Source: JBMNFB01 sp050949085
GTDB lineage: Bacteria > Bacillota > UBA994 > UBA5500
NCBI GenBank assembly: GCA_050949085.1
Contig: JBMNFB010000001.1
Coordinates: forward strand, 806,001-870,000
Reading direction: 5' to 3'
DNA: 64,000 nucleotides
The notes below the pieces were generated by a model. That model ran no database searches and was not told the origin of the DNA. It saw nothing but the letters and a program-made list of their open reading frames with translations. Positions within the stretch are counted from its first letter, which is position 1. Every line of letters begins with the position of its first letter. Below, piece by piece: positions 30,991 through 40,109 of the stretch. A program made the position numbers and the translations under genes.

Positions 30991-31880
30991 TGCTCTGCCC
31001 CCTCCCTCTCGTAGTAATGCATGAAGACATCCTCCAGCGACGGATCTTCCAGCCAGATATCGGCGATCTCCTGGCTGGCCAGAACCGCCAGCAGCTCCCG
31101 AAGATTCCCCCCAAAGAGGAACTCCAGGTAATTCTCCTGCCGCACCACGTCCTGCACCCCTGGCAGCTCAGCCAGGTTCACCTGGTCTGTGGCCTGCAGG
31201 CGCACCCGTTTATAGCTGCTGCGCCGCAGCCGTTCAACTGTTTCCACCCGCACCAGCCGTCCCTCCTTGATGATGGCTACGCGGTGGCAGAGGCGCTGCA
31301 CTTCGCTGAGGATATGGGACGAAAAGAAGACGGTGGCACCCCGCCGATTCTCTTCCTGCAGGATCTCAAAGAAGCGCGCCTGCATCAGCGGATCGAGGCC
31401 GCTGGTGGGCTCGTCGAGAATGATCACCTCGGGCTGGTGCTGGAGTGCCTGTACGATGGCCACTTTCTTGCGGTTGCCCAGGGAGAGGTCGTCAATCTTC
31501 CGTCCCAGCTCTACCTCCAGTTGATCAGCCAGCTGATTGCGGCGGGCATGACAGTCGACTGAATAGAAGCTGGCGGAGTAATTGAGCAGCTGCTCAGCAG
31601 TCATGTCGTCGTAGTAGCTGACTTCGGAGGGGATATACCCCACCTTCTGCTTGATCTGCACGGTATCTCGCACAACGTCCAGCCCCAGAATACTGGCGCT
31701 GCCGCTGGTGGGATGGATGAAGTTGAGCAGCGTCTTGATGGTTGTGGATTTTCCGGCTCCGTTGGGGCCGATGAAGCCAAAGATCTCGCCTGGTTCAACT
31801 TCCAGGTTGAGCTCGCAGATGCCACGGGCCTTGCCATAGAACTTGGTCAGGTTGTGAGTCTCGATCGCCTTGATCGTCAA
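30987..31880 (-). CDS. ABC transporter ATP-binding protein (BcrA/NatA-like)
   Basis: 297 residues. Walker A GPNGAGKST, signature LSLGNRKKVAI (a G in place of the usual S-G-G, as in the BcrA group), Walker B VIILDEPT and H-loop FSSHI are present. The C-terminal 80 residues are the regulatory extension of these ATPases. The open frame extends upstream to 32747, but that part overlaps a terminator and an unrelated gene; the likely start is TTG 31880 just after GAGAGGAGG. Partner of the permease at 30190-30990. Confidence 0.85.
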   Translation of the reverse strand: MTIKAIETHNLTKFYGKARGICELNLEVEPGEIFGFIGPNGAGKSTTIKTLLNFIHPTSGSASILGLDVVRDTVQIKQKVGYIPSEVSYYDDMTAEQLLNYSASFYSVDCHARRNQLADQLEVELGRKIDDLSLGNRKKVAIVQALQHQPEVIILDEPTSGLDPLMQARFFEILQEENRRGATVFFSSHILSEVQRLCHRVAIIKEGRLVRVETVERLRRSSYKRVRLQATDQVNLAELPGVQDVVRQENYLEFLFGGNLRELLAVLASQEIADIWLEDPSLEDVFMHYYEREGAEQ

Positions 31881-32043
31881 TTCCTCCTCTCGAGTTACCG
31901 CTGGCGGTGACGCAGGCCGCACTTGCAGCGGGCTAGCGGTGAACCCGCCGATGAAGGGCAGCAGGAGCGAGAGGCAAGGCGTCCCTCCCTGGTGCCCAGT
32001 ACCCTTTTCGCCGGGCGCAGGCAACAATCCTACTGGGGTGGCT

Positions 32044-32071
32044 GAAAAGAAAAGAAGGCCCTGCGGCCTTC
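32044..32071 (-). terminator. Intrinsic terminator after the TIGR04086 gene
   Basis: GAAGGCC and GGCCTTC, 4-nt loop, then TTTTCTTTT on the minus strand. It closes the spoIID-queA-tgt-TIGR04086 transcript and isolates the ABC pair at 30190-31880. Confidence 0.85.
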
Positions 32072-32089
32072 CTGGATAGTGGCGCCCGA

Positions 32090-32524
32090 TCAGCGCCGGC
32101 GAGAGCCTGCTCCCCAGATCCCGCCGATGACGCCGATGACGGCATTGGCGGCAACCTTCCCCCAGCTGGTAGCCCCGAGCGTGACCGGAATGCTGCTGAT
32201 CAGCATGGAGGCCCCCAGAAGCAGCAACCCGTAGAGGAGGCCGACCAGGCCGCCATGGATCAACCCGGCACCTCCAGCGGCCATTGTCGCTCTGCGCCCA
32301 CCCAGCAGCACGGCGAGAAAGCTGGTGAGATATGCGGCGTAGAGCATCTGCCGATCGGGGAGATCGGTCACTGTAAAGACCAGACTCCAGATGAGAAAGA
32401 GCACGAAGGAGAAGATGATGGAGAAGACCAATCCCGAGAGCAAGGCACGGAAAGAGAAGCCGACGCTGGCTGGCGGGGTTACAGGCCTCAAAGCGCTGCG
32501 ACGACTCGGACTGCGCACGGACAT
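32090..32524 (-). CDS. TIGR04086 family membrane protein
   Basis: 144 residues, with about four membrane helices (FSFRALLSGLVFSIIFSFVLFLI, LYAAYLTSFLAVLLGGRRA, GLIHGGLVGLLYGLLLL and the C-terminal VIGVIGGIWG). The GG(K/R)RA and HGGLVGLLYG motifs mark the TIGR04086 family of clostridia, whose function is unknown and which is usually found beside tgt and yajC. Here it is directly after tgt and yajC is absent. ATG 32524 follows AAGGGAGGTGA. Confidence 0.75.
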   Translation of the reverse strand: MSVRSPSRRSALRPVTPPASVGFSFRALLSGLVFSIIFSFVLFLIWSLVFTVTDLPDRQMLYAAYLTSFLAVLLGGRRATMAAGGAGLIHGGLVGLLYGLLLLGASMLISSIPVTLGATSWGKVAANAVIGVIGGIWGAGSRRR

Positions 32525-32637
32525 GCCCTTCACCTCCCTTATAGGCGCTGATCAGGCGCACGTGTGCATATCCTGACCCACGCCTTCTTATAGACAATCT
32601 ATTAGGGGGTGCGGACAAATATGAACAGGCCGACCAA

Positions 32638-33783
32638 TCACGGTCGGCAGAAGGCTGCTTCGTTGTAGAACTCCGTCTCCCAGCGCCCCAGAACGTGCTT
32701 GACATAGTCGAGGGTGCGCCCCTCCAGAATAGCCTGTCGCAAACCACTCATCAGGTTCAGGAGGTAAGAGATGTTGTGAACGGTGACCAGGTGAACTCCC
32801 AGAATCTCCTGGGCCTTGATCAGATGACGCAGATAGGCCCGGCTGAAGTTGCGGCAGGTGTAGCAGTCGCACTCTGGATCCAGCGGCGAGAAATCCGCGG
32901 CATACGTGGCGTTGCGGATGACAACCCTGCCCTGGCTGGTTAGAGCCGTGCCGTGTCGGGCAATGCGCGTGGGAAGGACACAGTCAAACATGTCGACGCC
33001 ACGAATCGTCCCCTCCAGCAGGCAGTCAGGAGTTCCCACCCCCATCAGGTAGCGCGGCTTTTCCTCTGGGATCAGGGGAACGGTGACGTCCAGCATGTCA
33101 TACATCAGGGGTTTCGGCTCGCCGACGCTGAGCCCGCCGATACCGTAGCCGGGGAAATCGAGATCCACCAGGGTCTTGGCGCTCTCCTGACGCAGGTCGG
33201 CATAGACGTTGCCCTGAATGATGCCAAACAAAGCCTGGTCGTGCGGGCGTCGGTGGGCTGCCTTGCAGCGTCTCGCCCAGCGGTGGGTCCGCTCCATTGC
33301 CTCTTTGGCGTAGGCATGGTCGCAAGGATATGGAGCGCATTCATCAAAGGCCATGATGATATCTGCCCCGAGGGCGTTCTCCACGGCGATGGTGCTTTCC
33401 GGACTGAAAAAGTGCTTGCTGCCGTCGATGTGCGAGCGAAATTCCACGCCATCCTCAGTGATCCGGTTCAGGTCGCTCAGGCTGAAGACCTGAAAGCCGC
33501 CGCTGTCGGTGAGAATGCTGCCGTTCCAGCTCATGAACTGGTGCAGACCGCCGGCTTCGGCCACCAGCTCGTGACCGGGCCGCAGGTAGAGGTGATAAGT
33601 ATTGCTGAGGATGATCCTGGCCCCCATTTCCTCCAGATCGCGTGGAGCAAGGGCCTTAACGGTAGCTTGTGTACCGACCGGCATAAAGACGGGGGTGTCG
33701 ATTACGCCATGCGGTGTAGTCAGGCGCCCCGCCCGGGCCCGGGTCTGCTGACACTGGTGCAACACCTCGAACTTGATGGCCAT
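32638..33783 (-). CDS. tgt: tRNA-guanine transglycosylase
   Basis: 381 residues. The nucleophile/general base aspartates are in ILTDSGGFQVF and ATFDCV-like GVDMFDCVLPTR; the zinc site is ECDCYTCRNFSRAYLRHL (three cysteines plus histidine downstream). It exchanges guanine-34 in GUN anticodon tRNAs for preQ1. The ATG follows GGAGGGAGAACT. It is in an operon with queA upstream (28 nt), the enzyme for the next queuosine step. Confidence 0.97.
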   Translation of the reverse strand: MAIKFEVLHQCQQTRARAGRLTTPHGVIDTPVFMPVGTQATVKALAPRDLEEMGARIILSNTYHLYLRPGHELVAEAGGLHQFMSWNGSILTDSGGFQVFSLSDLNRITEDGVEFRSHIDGSKHFFSPESTIAVENALGADIIMAFDECAPYPCDHAYAKEAMERTHRWARRCKAAHRRPHDQALFGIIQGNVYADLRQESAKTLVDLDFPGYGIGGLSVGEPKPLMYDMLDVTVPLIPEEKPRYLMGVGTPDCLLEGTIRGVDMFDCVLPTRIARHGTALTSQGRVVIRNATYAADFSPLDPECDCYTCRNFSRAYLRHLIKAQEILGVHLVTVHNISYLLNLMSGLRQAILEGRTLDYVKHVLGRWETEFYNEAAFCRP

Positions 33784-33810
33784 AGTTCTCCCTCCTCAAA
33801 CAGTGATGCT

Positions 33811-34845
33811 TCAGATGATCAGCATGGCATCGCCAAAACTAAAGAAACGGTAGCGCTGGCGAATCGCCTCCTGATAGGCCGCCAGTACCCGTTCCCGCCC
33901 GGCCAGGGCGCTGACCAGCATAATCAGTGTGGACTTGGGAAGGTGAAAATTCGTCAGCAGGCCGTCCAGCACCTGAAACTGAAAACCGGGATAGATGAAG
34001 ATGTCGGTCCAGCCCGACTCGGCCTGGAGGGGCAACCCGGTTCGACCTACCGTCTCCAGCGTACGCGCGGAGGTGGTGCCCACGGCAATCACCCTCCCGC
34101 CAGCCGCCTTGGTGGCATTGATCTGTTTCGCGGCCTCCGGCGGCAGCAGGTAGTATTCCGAGTGCATCTGGTGTTCCTCGATGTTCTCGACTTTCACCGG
34201 GCGGAACGTGCCCAGCCCCACATGCAGGGTCAGCTTGGCCAACCTGATCCCCCGCCCCTGCAATTCCTCCAACAGTTCGGGGGTGAAATGCAATCCCGCC
34301 GTGGGCGCTGCAGCTGAACCAGGATCGTGGGCATAGACGGTCTGGTAGCGCTCCCCGTCTTCCAGCTTGGCGTGGATGTAGGGCGGCAGCGGCATCTGTC
34401 CCAGGCGATCCAGCACCTCCAGGAACGGCGCCTCAGAGAAGAAGCGCAGCAGGCGTCCGCCGGCCGGGGTGGTGTCGAGTACCCTGGCCGTTAACTCACC
34501 GTTCCCAAAGCTGATTTCTGTGCCAATACGGACGCGACGCCCCGGGCGCACCAACACCTCCCAATCGTTCAGACTGAGCTGGTGCAGCAGCACGACCTCA
34601 ATCTCGGCCGCCCCCCCTACCTTCTGGCCAAAGAGGCGGGCAGGCAGCACCCGGGTGTCGTTAAGAACCAGACAGTCGCCCGGGCGCAAATAGTCGCCGA
34701 TCTCGTAGAAGCGACGGTGCTCGATGCTACTGTCCTCCTGATGCAGGACTAACAGGCGCGATTGATCGCGCACAGGCAAAGGCACCTGAGCGATAAGCTC
34801 AGGTGGCAGGTCAAAATCATAATCGTTGATACGGGTCATGATCAT
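33811..34845 (-). CDS. queA: S-adenosylmethionine:tRNA ribosyltransferase-isomerase
   Basis: 344 residues, standard length. It has FDLPPELIAQVPL, DRSRLLVL-like, GDCLVLNDTRVLPARLFG, ELTARVLD, GSAAAPTAGLHFT and GTTSARTLE segments of QueA. It transfers the ribosyl moiety of SAM to preQ1-tRNA, giving epoxyqueuosine. Start at 34845 or 34839 (two in-frame ATGs, no strong ribosome site); it lies only 14-20 nt after the spoIID stop, so coupling is likely. Confidence 0.96.
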   Translation of the reverse strand: MIMTRINDYDFDLPPELIAQVPLPVRDQSRLLVLHQEDSSIEHRRFYEIGDYLRPGDCLVLNDTRVLPARLFGQKVGGAAEIEVVLLHQLSLNDWEVLVRPGRRVRIGTEISFGNGELTARVLDTTPAGGRLLRFFSEAPFLEVLDRLGQMPLPPYIHAKLEDGERYQTVYAHDPGSAAAPTAGLHFTPELLEELQGRGIRLAKLTLHVGLGTFRPVKVENIEEHQMHSEYYLLPPEAAKQINATKAAGGRVIAVGTTSARTLETVGRTGLPLQAESGWTDIFIYPGFQFQVLDGLLTNFHLPKSTLIMLVSALAGRERVLAAYQEAIRQRYRFFSFGDAMLII

Positions 34846-34859
34846 CAGTCCAGTCTAGT

Positions 34860-36653
34860 CTAGTCTCCCAGTCGCGTGATCTCGATACCCTGATAATAAT
34901 GCTTGAGGATGTCCTCATAGGTATGTCCATTCTGCGCCATCGCCACCGCCCCCCACTGACTCATGCCGACGCCATGGCCAAAGCCAGAGCCGATGAAGGT
35001 AAACGCATCTGGCTGGGCAGCAAGGCGCACCGTAGCACCATTGGCCCCCTGGATTGCGTAGCTGTCAGCTCGCGATAGCACCGTCGCTCCCTGCGCCGTC
35101 AGCGCGCGTAGGCCCTGCAATTGCTGCTGCACGATTTCACCATCGGCTGCCTGCACACTGACAGGCGTCAGGTCAGTCTCGATCGTATACATGCGACTCT
35201 TCAGGTAATACCCTGGCAAGCGGGCTGCTTCCCGCTCCAGAACAACAGTCTTGCCCTGGCTATCGCTGATGCGTAGACCAGTCACCCGGCCGGCTGCCGT
35301 ACGCCCGGTGGGCTCCACCGAGACGATCCTGCCTAAGCCTGCACCCTGTTCACCCAGCAGGTCAAGGAGCTGCTGCGAGGTGAGCGTCTCTTTCCAGCTG
35401 CTATAGGGCGAGGTGCTGGGGTATAGCTCTTCCACCGAACGCAGGTAGACGATCGGCCCGCCAATCCAGACGTTTTCGTTGTTCTCAGTATACCCACCTG
35501 CATCAGCGTGATAGTAGACAGGGATCAGGCTCCCCTTGTGCGTGATGACCAGCCCTCTGGTCTCAGCAACAGCCTGAAGGACCTTCGCATTTACTCTGGT
35601 GTACTCGCCAACCACCTGGCAATGGGTAGAAGCGCAGACGTCAAAGCCATTGCTCTGGTGATAAGATCGGCGCGCTTCCAGGAGGTTGCGTGCGCAGACA
35701 GCCTGCGCTTTCAGGGCTTCCAGCGGAAAACTGCTGGACATTTCACGGGCCACCAGGCAGGCGAGGTAGTCATCCATCGTCTGGTAAAGAACAACCTGCA
35801 AGCGCGCATTTGTCTGCAGACTGAACTGCACATACCCTGGATACGGCTGTCCCTGGATGCTTCCAGCGTGGATGGTAGTTAAAGGAGGGGTCCCGCCGGC
35901 GGCACCTATGTAAACCTCGGTGGAAGGCACGATAGCCACCGACTCGCTTTCCAAAGCGACAATTTCGACCTGCATCGGACCTGGCTTGGCTACCGTCCAG
36001 TCCACAGCTGGGTATTCGCTATTGAGCTCAGCGCACAACGCCGCAGCGGCAGTATCGCTGGCCGCTTGCCCCACGGCGACGCGCCAGCAGCTACCCGTCC
36101 AGACGAGAATCGCCGCAAAGCCATCGCCCCGTAGCTGCGTACAGAGCGCCTCGGCTGCAGCCAGATCAGGCAGATCCCCGCTTTGGGCACGCCGCGAGCC
36201 GATGATCTCGCCAGGGGGCGAGATGTGCTGCCTGAGCGATTGCAGAGCCTGCTCGGCCAGAGTGGTACTGGCGAACGCAGCGGTACGCAGATAGTGCTTG
36301 CCCAGCTGACGCACGATATACCAGCCGCTGGTGCCGTGGGCAGCCAGGTCAGCCCGGGCAGCAGCAAGGCTGCCGTATGGGCCAAACTGGAGGCGGATAG
36401 CATCGGGGCGCACGCCCCAACCGACGTCGCCAGCCGCCTGAAAGATTGGCTGCGGCTGCGTCTCGCCCTCCGGTAGCCGGGCCAGAGCCAGGCCGCTGGT
36501 CGAGCTGAGGCGAACCTCAGGCACGGCCGAATCGCCATAGAGCAGGCCGACACGCACCGGCGCGCCAAAGGAGCTGCTCTGGGCTGCCTCGGTTGGTATC
36601 AAGAGTGTGCACAAGATCACTGAGGTCAGTAAGAATGGCAACCAGCGCCGCAT
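34860..36653 (-). CDS. spoIID: SpoIID/LytB domain protein with SPOR-like repeats
   Basis: 597 residues. A signal peptide (MRRWLPFLLTSVILCTLLIPTEAAQ) is followed by a SPOR-like region (about residues 85-215) and a SpoIID/LytB domain (about residues 270-590) with YLACLVAREMSSSFPLEALKAQAVCARNLL, ADAGGYT and the C-terminal SGFGHGVGMSQWGAVAMAQNG. SpoIID-type lytic transglycosylases remodel peptidoglycan during engulfment. ATG 36653 follows GGAGGATGAGTT. It starts an operon with queA and tgt, a standard clostridial arrangement. The SPOR part is not in Bacillus SpoIID. Confidence 0.92.
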   Translation of the reverse strand: MRRWLPFLLTSVILCTLLIPTEAAQSSSFGAPVRVGLLYGDSAVPEVRLSSTSGLALARLPEGETQPQPIFQAAGDVGWGVRPDAIRLQFGPYGSLAAARADLAAHGTSGWYIVRQLGKHYLRTAAFASTTLAEQALQSLRQHISPPGEIIGSRRAQSGDLPDLAAAEALCTQLRGDGFAAILVWTGSCWRVAVGQAASDTAAAALCAELNSEYPAVDWTVAKPGPMQVEIVALESESVAIVPSTEVYIGAAGGTPPLTTIHAGSIQGQPYPGYVQFSLQTNARLQVVLYQTMDDYLACLVAREMSSSFPLEALKAQAVCARNLLEARRSYHQSNGFDVCASTHCQVVGEYTRVNAKVLQAVAETRGLVITHKGSLIPVYYHADAGGYTENNENVWIGGPIVYLRSVEELYPSTSPYSSWKETLTSQQLLDLLGEQGAGLGRIVSVEPTGRTAAGRVTGLRISDSQGKTVVLEREAARLPGYYLKSRMYTIETDLTPVSVQAADGEIVQQQLQGLRALTAQGATVLSRADSYAIQGANGATVRLAAQPDAFTFIGSGFGHGVGMSQWGAVAMAQNGHTYEDILKHYYQGIEITRLGD

Positions 36654-36803
36654 AACTCATCCTCCAGTTCGCCCGAAATTCCCGCGGCGCCCCCTACCCT
36701 TGTTGAATCTCAAACCCTAAGGGACTTAATGGGGCAGCCGACTCCACATAATTCGTCACAGCCCGACATAATCCTGCCAAAGCCGCCGGGACGGGACGGA
36801 GGG

Positions 36804-36833
36804 CAAAAGGAAACGGGGCGTTTGCAGCCCCGT
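36804..36833 (-). terminator. Intrinsic terminator after the metal ATPase gene
   Basis: ACGGGGC and GCCCCGT, 7-nt loop, T-rich tract TTCCTTTT on the minus strand. Confidence 0.85.
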
Positions 36834-36839
36834 CCTGAG

Positions 36840-39569
36840 CTATTCACTTCGCTGGCGCCCCATCAGCCGCATGCCGTTGGCGATGACCAAGAGGGCGGCG
36901 CCGGTATCGGCCAGCACTCCCATCCAGAGCTCGGAGCGTCCCCAGAGGGTGAGCAGCAGCACCACGCCCTTGATCAGCAGGCTGAGAGCGATATTCTGCC
37001 TGATGATGGCCAGCGTGCGGCGGCTGAGCCGCACCAGCCACGGCAGCTTGTGCAGATCGTCAGTCATCAGGGCGATGTCCGCCGTCTCGATGGCGGTATC
37101 GGTGCCAGCTACGCCGAGAGAGATGCCCACAGTGGATACCGCCAGAGCAGGCGCATCGTTGACGCCGTCGCCGACCATGGCCACCTGCCCATCGGCCGCA
37201 AGCAGCTGGCGCAAGGCGCTGACCTTGTCTTCCGGCAGCAGTTCCGCCCGGATATCGTCAACCCCCAGCTGCTGACCGATCACCTGTGCAGCCCGCCGAT
37301 TGTCGCCAGTGAGCATCACCACCGAATGAATTCCCGCGCTGCGCAGCCGGGCGATGGATTCGGCGGCCTCGGGGCGCACCACGTCGGCAAAGCCCAGCAG
37401 GGCTAGAATCTGCCCGGTGCTTACCAGGTAGACCACCGTTTTCCCAGCGCTCTCCAACTGCTCCACCTGGCGCGCTTCTGCTGGCGAGATAGTCAGCCCC
37501 AGCTGGCTCAAGAGGCGCCGGTTGCCGATGGCCAATTGCTGGCCGTCCACCGTACCGGTCACACCGCTGCCTGGCCAGGCCTGGAAGTCCTGCACCGTTG
37601 GCACGACTAACTCCTGATCGGCCGCCGCCTGCAGCACCGCCTGGGCCAGGGGATGCTCGGAACGCGACTCCAGCGCCGCCGCCTGAGCCAGGGCCGTCGA
37701 CGGTTCGGCACCAACGGGAATCAGGTCGGTCAACACTACCCGACCAGCCGTCAGGGTGCCGGTCTTGTCAAAGGCCACTGTCCGGATGCCACCCATCGCC
37801 TCCAGAAAGGCACCGCCCTTGATCAGCACTCCCTGTCGCGAAGCATTGCCAATGGCGGACACGATGGAGACCGGCGTGGAAATCACCAGCGCACAGGGGC
37901 AGGAGACAACCAGGAGAATCAGCGCCCGCTTGAACCACTCGGCAAACTCCGCCCCAAACAGAGGCGGTACAATAGCAATCAACACCGCCACCCCGATGAC
38001 GATGGGGGTGTAATAGGCCGCAAAGCGATCGACGAGGGCCTGCGCCGGGGCCTTCTGCGCCTGCGCTTCCTCGACGAGGTGGATGATGCGCGCCAGGGTG
38101 TTATCCGCTGCGCGGCGATCCACCCTGATTTCCAGGCTGCCGCTGCCGTTGATTGTACCGGCAAAGACCCGATCGCCGGCGACTTTGTCCACTGGCATTG
38201 ATTCACCGGTGATGGGAGCCTGATTGACGCTGGAGAACCCGTTCTCGACCACCCCATCCATGGCGATGCGCTCCCCTGGGCGGACGATGATCACGTCCCC
38301 CAGCCTGATCGCTTCAATGGGCAAAGATATCTCCTGACCGTCGCGCAAGACCGCTGCCTCTTTGGGTGCCAGCTTCACCAGCGAGTGAATCGACTGCCGG
38401 GTTTTGTCCATGGTGTAGGCCTGCAGGGTGTTACCCAGCGAGAAGAGGAAGACGACCATCGCCGCCTCGTGCCACTCACCGATGGCCACCGCGCCCAGAG
38501 CTGCTACCGTCATCAGGAAGTTCATGTCCAGAGTGCGATTGCGCAGGGCGAAAAACCCAGAGCGAGCAACATAATAGCCGCCGCAGACCATCCCCAGCAG
38601 AAACAACACGCGGCTGAGCGGCGTGTTGTGCAGCAGCAGCTCGGCTACCCAACCACTCGCGAGAAAAACTCCGGAAATGACTGTACCCAGGACGCGCCGC
38701 CCACCCACTGAGCTAGTGTCTGCAGCGGCCTCGGCCTGTCCGCTGGATCGGTCGAGAATCTCCGCCCGATAACCAGCCTGGGTTACGTGAGCCACCAGCG
38801 CAGCTTCTGCGCCCGTCGGGGCAAACTGCAGAATACCAGTCGAAAAAGAGAGATTGGCCATCTCCACCCCGGGCAGTCGCTGCAGCTGCTGCTCCAGTTT
38901 GGCTGTGCAATCTGGACAGTCCAGACCGTGCACCCGCAGCCGCCCCTGCTGACCAGGTCGGGTAAGCAGGCGGCTCTGGTAGCCCATCTGGTTGATGCGG
39001 CGCTCTATGTCCCGAACCTGTACCGACTGATCAGCGATAACAGTCAGCCGTGCTGTGGCGTAGGTGAGATCAGCGGCCCTAACGCCTGCCATTCGCCCGA
39101 TAACCTGAGCCAGCTTGGCGGCACAATCCGGACAATCCAGGCCGTCGACCTGGAAGACCAGCTGGCCGTGACGGCCGCCCAGCACTTCGGCGGCTAGCTC
39201 CAGCGCTGGCGCATGCAGGGCCGCCGCGACCTCAGCGTGAGCATGCCCATGGACAGAGCCGTGACTATGGTCATGCCCGCAGTCGCAGGCAGCGGCATGG
39301 TGATGCGCATGGTCGCCAGAATGGTCGTGACCGCAATCGCAATCGTGCTGATGAGCGTGTGTGTGCTCGCCATGGCTGTGAGCATGCTCGTGTTCGCTCA
39401 GATGATTGTGGTCGTGGGCATGGCTATGCTGTTCGCCTGTGTGATCAGGCTCATGCTTGTGGTTATGGTGGTGTTCATGTCCACAGCTGCAGTGATCGTG
39501 CCCGTGCGACGCAGGGGCATGCTCTGTTCCGCTATGTGGCGCATCTGGTCGCTTTGTGTTCTTCCCCAT
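36840..39569 (-). CDS. cadA: Zn/Cd/Pb-type P1B ATPase with long histidine-rich N-terminus
   Basis: 909 residues. The first 120 residues carry 38 histidines and three CxC pairs. Two heavy-metal-associated domains follow with DCPDC at 145-149 and 217-221. The ATPase core has the SCPCAL ion site, DKTGTLT phosphorylation motif, HP locus in SEHPLAQAV and GDGVNDAPAL hinge. CPC plus a terminal His/Asp-rich extension indicates soft divalent export (Zn, Cd, Pb; Co or Ni not excluded). It is in an operon with the ArsR-type repressor at 39588 (18 nt apart). Confidence 0.9.
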   Translation of the reverse strand: MGKNTKRPDAPHSGTEHAPASHGHDHCSCGHEHHHNHKHEPDHTGEQHSHAHDHNHLSEHEHAHSHGEHTHAHQHDCDCGHDHSGDHAHHHAAACDCGHDHSHGSVHGHAHAEVAAALHAPALELAAEVLGGRHGQLVFQVDGLDCPDCAAKLAQVIGRMAGVRAADLTYATARLTVIADQSVQVRDIERRINQMGYQSRLLTRPGQQGRLRVHGLDCPDCTAKLEQQLQRLPGVEMANLSFSTGILQFAPTGAEAALVAHVTQAGYRAEILDRSSGQAEAAADTSSVGGRRVLGTVISGVFLASGWVAELLLHNTPLSRVLFLLGMVCGGYYVARSGFFALRNRTLDMNFLMTVAALGAVAIGEWHEAAMVVFLFSLGNTLQAYTMDKTRQSIHSLVKLAPKEAAVLRDGQEISLPIEAIRLGDVIIVRPGERIAMDGVVENGFSSVNQAPITGESMPVDKVAGDRVFAGTINGSGSLEIRVDRRAADNTLARIIHLVEEAQAQKAPAQALVDRFAAYYTPIVIGVAVLIAIVPPLFGAEFAEWFKRALILLVVSCPCALVISTPVSIVSAIGNASRQGVLIKGGAFLEAMGGIRTVAFDKTGTLTAGRVVLTDLIPVGAEPSTALAQAAALESRSEHPLAQAVLQAAADQELVVPTVQDFQAWPGSGVTGTVDGQQLAIGNRRLLSQLGLTISPAEARQVEQLESAGKTVVYLVSTGQILALLGFADVVRPEAAESIARLRSAGIHSVVMLTGDNRRAAQVIGQQLGVDDIRAELLPEDKVSALRQLLAADGQVAMVGDGVNDAPALAVSTVGISLGVAGTDTAIETADIALMTDDLHKLPWLVRLSRRTLAIIRQNIALSLLIKGVVLLLTLWGRSELWMGVLADTGAALLVIANGMRLMGRQRSE

Positions 39570-39587
39570 TGCTGCTGACTCCTCTCC

Positions 39588-39953
39588 CTAAACGGTATGC
39601 CGAATATGATCCAGCGCCTGTCTGAGCAGTTGCAGCACATGCTCATCGTCCAGGCTATAAAAGACTTCTTTGCCCTCCCGGCGATTCTTAACGATATGCA
39701 GATTGCGCAAGACGCGCAGCTGGTGCGAGATAGCCGACTGACTCATCCCCAGCACCTCGGCCAGGTCGCAGACGCAGAGCTCGGCGCTGGAAAGCACCTG
39801 AATGATGCGCACCCGCGTTGGATCGCCCAATGCCTTGAAGATGGCGGCAAGGCGATCTACCTCTTCCTCTGGCAGGAGCGCTTGCCGAGCCTGCTCCACC
39901 GGCCCCATGTGCGGAGCGTACTCCTCACAGCTGTCCAAAAAATGCTGGAACAT
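39588..39953 (-). CDS. ArsR/SmtB family metal-responsive repressor (CadC-like)
   Basis: 121 residues. A winged helix with DPTRVRIIQVLSSAELCVCDLAEVLGMSQSAISHQLRVLRNLHIVKNRREGKEVFYSLDD; C60 and C62 (ELCVCDLA) with N-terminal Cys9 form the CadC-type alpha3N metal site for Cd/Pb/Zn. The C-terminal ...HVLQLLRQALDHIRH holds the H-x7-H pattern of the alpha5 zinc site. In such systems metal binding releases the repressor. It is the first gene of the cad operon; ATG 39953 follows GGGGGTGAGCGC. The operator is at 39974-39993. Confidence 0.93.
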   Translation of the reverse strand: MFQHFLDSCEEYAPHMGPVEQARQALLPEEEVDRLAAIFKALGDPTRVRIIQVLSSAELCVCDLAEVLGMSQSAISHQLRVLRNLHIVKNRREGKEVFYSLDDEHVLQLLRQALDHIRHTV

Positions 39954-39973
39954 GCGCTCACCCCCGATTTTAT

Positions 39974-40034
39974 ATATGAATATCTGTTCATATGTTCACG
40001 CTTTCATTATATGCTAAACTGAGCCGTTTGGGAA
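39974..40034 (-). promoter_or_regulatory. Promoter and ArsR/SmtB operator of the cad operon
   Basis: Minus strand: TTCCCA (40034-40029), 17-nt spacer, TATAAT (40011-40006), then a dyad ATATGAA-N6-TTCATAT (39974-39993) at the start site. This is the arrangement and sequence type of CadC/SmtB operators. Confidence 0.85.
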
Positions 40035-40109
40035 GGTCAATGGCACAAACAGAAAGACCAGGCTCATTTGCCTGGTCCGATGGAAGGAAATCTGGGAATC
40101 AAACAAACA

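Noticed and set aside
31881..32747. N-terminal extension of the ABC ATPase frame up to 32747.
   Set aside because: It crosses the terminator and the TIGR04086 gene; the true start follows a GAGAGGAGG site at about 31880.
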